From a virus: a stretch of 30,765 nucleotides of DNA. Below are positions 28,572 to 30,765 of the stretch, in pieces; position 1 is the stretch's first letter, and the number at the start of each line of letters is the position of its first letter. The translations under genes were made by a program, and so were the position numbers. The notes beneath the pieces are model-generated. The model was not told where the DNA came from and did no database searches. It saw only the letters and a list, made by a program, of their open reading frames with translations. Location: positions 1 to 30,765 of the IMG/VR virus record IMGVR_UViG_3300047300_000198; one strand, 5' to 3'.

Positions 28572-28985
28572 TTACAGGGTGTGATTACTGTTAGCATATT
28601 ATTTGATTTTAGGTTATACGCCCTTTGGATGTTTTCACCCTGCATCCTTAGGGCTATATTTTTTACGGGCGGAAGCGATTAACGGCAGCGTAAAGAATGA
28701 ATAGAGCTACTGTGGGATAGTAACACAGCTCAGGGGTATGGCTAAGGTATAAGCCCCAGGTTACTTAGGGAGGGCAATCTCTCTAAAAGATAGATACCAT
28801 GTTAGTGCACATTGCTGATGACACTAACTCATAATGGCGAAGAACTCAAGCGACAAGCAAAGAGACAGTCATTTAAATGAGAGCCCAACACATTGAGAAA
28901 TCTTTGTGCTTGGATACTTCTATCTCTCATTTAGCTCAGAATCTAAGCTCTAAGCATAGAGTTAATAGCTAAAGCTTAAAGCTAA
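28572..28985 (+). ncRNA. Candidate large structured non-coding RNA (about 410 nt)
   Basis: At least eight helices can be drawn by eye: GCCCT/AGGGC with GGATG/CATCC (28620-28654), whose loop CACCCTG (28636-28642) can also pair with CAGGGTG (28575-28581) as a pseudoknot; TTTACG/CGTAAA (28662-28694); a bulged hairpin at 28704-28731; GGCT/AGCC with GG/CC (28735-28757); TTAGGGAG/CTCTCTAA (28765-28786); CCAT/ATGG with GTTAGTG/CACTAAC (28797-28837); TAAATGAGAG/CTCTCATTTA (28874-28933) capped by CCAA-CACA/TGTG-TTGG and a GAAA tetraloop (28897-28900); AGCTCTA/TAGAGTT (28946-28963). It is not tmRNA, RNase P, 6S or tRNA by any motif I can see. The 5' end is set by the promoter-like TAGATTTG, the 3' end by the AT-rich tail. 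Confidence 0.6.
28615..28664 (+). terminator. Hairpin plus T run, alternative terminator
   Basis: The GCCCT/AGGGC helix is followed by TATATTTTTT, which resembles an intrinsic terminator. If so, it would end the upstream operon or a roughly 90-nt RNA. It competes with the TTTACG/CGTAAA stem, whose 5' arm includes the last T residues. This could be an attenuator. Confidence 0.35.
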
Positions 28986-29011
28986 TTACACTAATAGTTA
29001 AACTAACTAAT

Positions 29012-29371
29012 ATGCAGAATATACGTAGAACAATTATCAGGAGTGTTTTAGCCTTAGAGAAGATAAGCTTTGATTATGATGGAACATTAACTAATTCTCA
29101 AGGGCTGTCGCTGATTAAGAGAAAGATTACAGAGGGATATGACGTTTATATCATAACAGCAAGAGGTGAGGGAAGGAAAGGGCCTGTATTAGATTTGGCT
29201 AAAGAATTAGGCTTACCAGCACGTAAGGTAATCTTTGCAGGATCAAATGCTAACAAGATTCTTAAGATTAAGACTCTAAGCATATCTAAGCACTATGACA
29301 ATAATCCTGATGTGATTAAACGTATTAATGAAATGACTAACGCAGAGGGTAAATTGGTGAGCTATGAATGA
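29012..29371 (+). CDS. HAD-superfamily phosphatase-like protein
   Basis: The 119-aa protein has the HAD motifs: FDYDGTLTNS (Asp21 nucleophile, Asp23 acid/base), IITARGEGR (Thr49, motif II), a Lys-bearing segment near RKVIFAG, and KHYDNNPDVIKRIN (Asp95, motif IV). It may act on nucleotides or as a polynucleotide-type phosphatase; the minimal size fits small phage HADs. It overlaps the next gene by eight bases and is preceded by the structured region. Confidence 0.78.
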   Translation: MQNIRRTIIRSVLALEKISFDYDGTLTNSQGLSLIKRKITEGYDVYIITARGEGRKGPVLDLAKELGLPARKVIFAGSNANKILKIKTLSISKHYDNNPDVIKRINEMTNAEGKLVSYE

Positions 29372-29513
29372 TAATAACTATAATTTTTTAAAGGCGCAAG
29401 TGAAAGCCTTTCACCCTAACTGGACCGAAGAGCAAGTTAATGCTGAGTGCGAAAGAATATTAAACGAGGGTGAAGGTGGAGAGGATGAAGGCTGCCTTTA
29501 TTGTGGATCATAA
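29364..29513 (+). CDS. Small acidic protein, 49 aa, with CxxC
   Basis: MNDNNYNFLKAQVKAFHPNW, then an acidic segment (GEGGEDEGCLYCGS) that ends in a CxxC. Starts in the last eight bases of the HAD gene. Could bind a metal through the terminal Cys pair, but one pair alone is weak. Function unknown. Confidence 0.55.
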   Translation: MNDNNYNFLKAQVKAFHPNWTEEQVNAECERILNEGEGGEDEGCLYCGS

Positions 29514-29553
29514 CTGTTAAATTTCAATAATCAATTCTACAAATTACCGAATT

Positions 29554-29790
29554 ATGCAATGTAACATAACATTTGATTTAGACTCACCTGAAGATGTAGC
29601 TCACCATCTTAGATGTACTAAAGCATTAGACTTAACACTGTGCTTAAATGAGTTCAGAACTCAGCTATTTGCTAAGCTTAAGTATGATGAGATGAGTAAA
29701 AAAGAAAAGCAGGCTTATGCTGACATCAATACTTTGCTTAACGAGACTTTAGAAGAGTATGGTATTCACTTAGATGAGCTTTGCAGATGA
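29554..29790 (+). CDS. Hypothetical protein, 78 aa
   Basis: QCNITFDLDSPEDVAHHLRC, TKALDLTLCLNEFRTQLFAK and LKYDEMSKKEKQAYADINTL describe a helical protein of a pattern recurrent in Bacteroidota phages, upstream of the packaging genes. It is preceded by a 40-base AT-rich spacer, and its stop overlaps the next start as ATGA. No function recognised. Confidence 0.55.
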   Translation: MQCNITFDLDSPEDVAHHLRCTKALDLTLCLNEFRTQLFAKLKYDEMSKKEKQAYADINTLLNETLEEYGIHLDELCR

Positions 29791-30140
29791 TATTAATACC
29801 GGCACAATTAGAATCAGTAGGTACTCGAAAGGACAAAACTCTTAAACTGACCTTTGGCACTAACGAGCTATCACCAGCACAAGCAGCTGAACTGTTCGGT
29901 ACTGCCAATCAGTTCGGATACTTAGCATTCAAAGATGAGAGCTTCAGGAAAGAAGAGTTAGATGCTGTTGAATCGCTGAAATCAGAGTTAGAAGATACAA
30001 TTAAGAAGCCATCACAAAGATTAAGGGGTATTTTATTCAGATGCTATGAGGCTGATAGTGAAGGTTTTGTTACATTTGCTAAATACTATGACTCTAAGAT
30101 GGAGCAATTAATAACACATTTTAAAAATAAGTTAGCATGA
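29787..30140 (+). CDS. Hypothetical protein, 117 aa
   Basis: Start at 29787 (ATGA with the previous gene) gives MILIPAQLESVGTRKDKTLK then LTFGTNELSPAQAAELFGTA and FGYLAFKDESFRKEEL, plus KKPSQRLRGILFRCYEADSE. This layout is familiar from Bacteroidota phages and prophages, near packaging or recombination genes, but the activity is not known. An ATGA overlap couples it to the TerS-like gene. Confidence 0.6.
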   Translation: MILIPAQLESVGTRKDKTLKLTFGTNELSPAQAAELFGTANQFGYLAFKDESFRKEELDAVESLKSELEDTIKKPSQRLRGILFRCYEADSEGFVTFAKYYDSKMEQLITHFKNKLA

Positions 30141-30547
30141 GTGAAGAGGACAAAGGACAAAATGTAACTATCAAAAAAGATGCTATGCTTCAGGCACTTA
30201 CATCTACGCTGGGTAATGTTACAGAGGCTGCTGAGAAGATTGGTATAGCGCGCAAGACTCATTACGAATGGCTCAAAGATGATCCTGAGTATAAAGCAGC
30301 AGTAGACTCACTGAAGAACGTAGCTTTAGACTTCGCAGAATCGCAGCTTAAGAAGCTCATGGAAGGAGCAGAGCGCCAAGCATTAACTCACGATGGTGAG
30401 GTGGTAACAATTAAAGATGCACCTAACACAAGTGCTGTTATCTTCTATCTTAAGACTCAAGGTAAGCAGAGAGGGTACATCGAAAGACAAGAGCTGAGCA
30501 CAGAGATTAAGAGCATTAACATTACAATAGATGGTACAAACATATGA
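30137..30547 (+). CDS. Terminase small subunit-like protein
   Basis: The 136-aa protein has an N-terminal HTH (MLQALTSTLGNVTEAAEKIG, IARKTHYEWLKDDPEYKAAV) followed by helical residues 55-90 and ends with TKTQG-like segment (VIFYLKTQGKQRGYIER). Small terminase subunits bind packaging sites in DNA through such an HTH. The gene lies immediately upstream of the tail chaperone. The stop is shared as ATGA at 30544. It could also be a transcription regulator, but context favours TerS. Confidence 0.6.
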   Translation: MSEEDKGQNVTIKKDAMLQALTSTLGNVTEAAEKIGIARKTHYEWLKDDPEYKAAVDSLKNVALDFAESQLKKLMEGAERQALTHDGEVVTIKDAPNTSAVIFYLKTQGKQRGYIERQELSTEIKSINITIDGTNI

Positions 30548-30765
30548 GCGACAAGATAATCAGCACTAAGTATTCAGACCAAACGCTTGGCACTTACGTA
30601 GACTTTATAGCAGCAGGTAGTGATAGTGTTTCTCAGATTCAAGCTATCACAGGATTAAAGCGTGATGACATTCGAAAGATAGACATGCCTACCATTGACA
30701 AGATAGTGAGTGCTTATGCTAATGGCTTAAAGAATGACGAGAAGATATTTAAGCAGTTCATTGAG
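30505..30765. repeat. Terminal repeat, right copy
   Basis: Aligns to bases 1-261. The last 186 bases are identical, the first 75 differ at 13 silent positions. Confidence 0.93.
30544..30765 (+). CDS. Tail assembly chaperone, 5' part (right copy, partial)
   Basis: The first 74 codons encode the same protein as 40-261, with codon changes only within the first 12 codons (for example AGC for AGT, GAC for GAT, TCA for AGT). The frame runs off the window end. It is the same gene at the other end of the circular map. Confidence 0.88.
   Translation, partial: MSDKIISTKYSDQTLGTYVDFIAAGSDSVSQIQAITGLKRDDIRKIDMPTIDKIVSAYANGLKNDEKIFKQFIE

Larger units (their letters stand above)
28529..29011. other. Gene-free 480-base region
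   Basis: No start codon-linked coding frame was seen on the + strand. The stretch contains a 10-bp palindrome AGATATATCT (28537-28546), a promoter-like TAGATTTG (28564-28571) and eight or more stems described separately. Confidence 0.8.

Noticed and set aside
28572-29000. Group I intron, tmRNA, RNase P or 6S RNA
   Set aside because: No P7-like guanosine-binding core, no tmRNA acceptor or tag frame, and no RNase P CR motifs were recognisable, so the region is listed only as a structured RNA candidate.
1-30765. Lysogeny module, integrase, diversity-generating retroelement, tRNA or CRISPR array
   Set aside because: No recombinase, reverse transcriptase, template/variable repeats, cloverleaf RNA or regularly spaced repeats were found.

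Overview
The window is a complete or near-complete genome of a small tailed bacteriophage (Caudoviricetes) of about 30.5 kb. Bases 1-261 recur at 30505-30765, so the sequence closes on itself as a circle or as a terminally redundant, circularly permuted map. All credible genes lie on the + strand and most are packed with ATGA, TAATG or 8-base start/stop overlaps. A Bacteroidota host is suggested by AT-rich sequence, A-rich leaders in place of Shine-Dalgarno sites before the capsid gene, TTTG-N19..21-TAnnTTTG-type promoters, and virion proteins resembling those of Bacteroidota phages. No integrase, recombinase, reverse transcriptase, tRNA or CRISPR array was seen, so nothing indicates lysogeny.

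Layout. At 0-10.2 kb are the tail genes: a tail assembly chaperone with a T9 slippery run and a -1 frame extension, a fibre/receptor-binding protein, an HK97-gp10-like protein, two large tail proteins and the tape measure protein. At 10.2-16.3 kb are head and connector genes: XkdF-like protease, scaffold-like protein, major capsid protein, tail tube, a multidomain portal and an adaptor. At 16.3-17.9 kb is lysis: a His/Ser/Cys cell-wall enzyme, two holin-like proteins and an embedded spanin-like pair, closed by a strong terminator. A strong promoter at about 18.0 kb opens the early/replication region (18.0-24.1 kb): small unknown genes, an SSB-like protein, a small HTH protein, a chain of small genes including three paralogues whose C-terminal codons carry the next gene's Shine-Dalgarno site, a free-standing DnaA domain IV protein, DnaD-like and other replication-associated proteins and an HNH endonuclease. 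From 24.1 to 30.5 kb are a metallophosphoesterase, TerL, a VRR-NUC nuclease, an ECF-like sigma factor, a Cys-rich protein, a HAD phosphatase and a TerS-like protein.

Two stretches over 300 bases lack genes. 26676-27005 holds 9-bp tandem repeats, a 14-bp inverted repeat with an iteron-like copy, a three-way-junction fold and two DnaA-box-like sites; it is the best origin candidate and fits the phage-encoded DnaA domain IV protein. 28529-29011 is a dense series of stems with a possible pseudoknot and a GNRA-capped hairpin, behind a TAGATTTG promoter-like site. It is a candidate large structured non-coding RNA and the most intriguing unknown in the window.

How it works together (inference): host polymerase would read the promoters near 18.0 and 18.55 kb to express the replication block; the DnaA-IV protein, SSB and helicase-loading candidates would start replication; the phage sigma factor may redirect transcription to late genes; TerS/TerL package DNA into the head; and the cassette at 16.3-17.9 kb lyses the cell.
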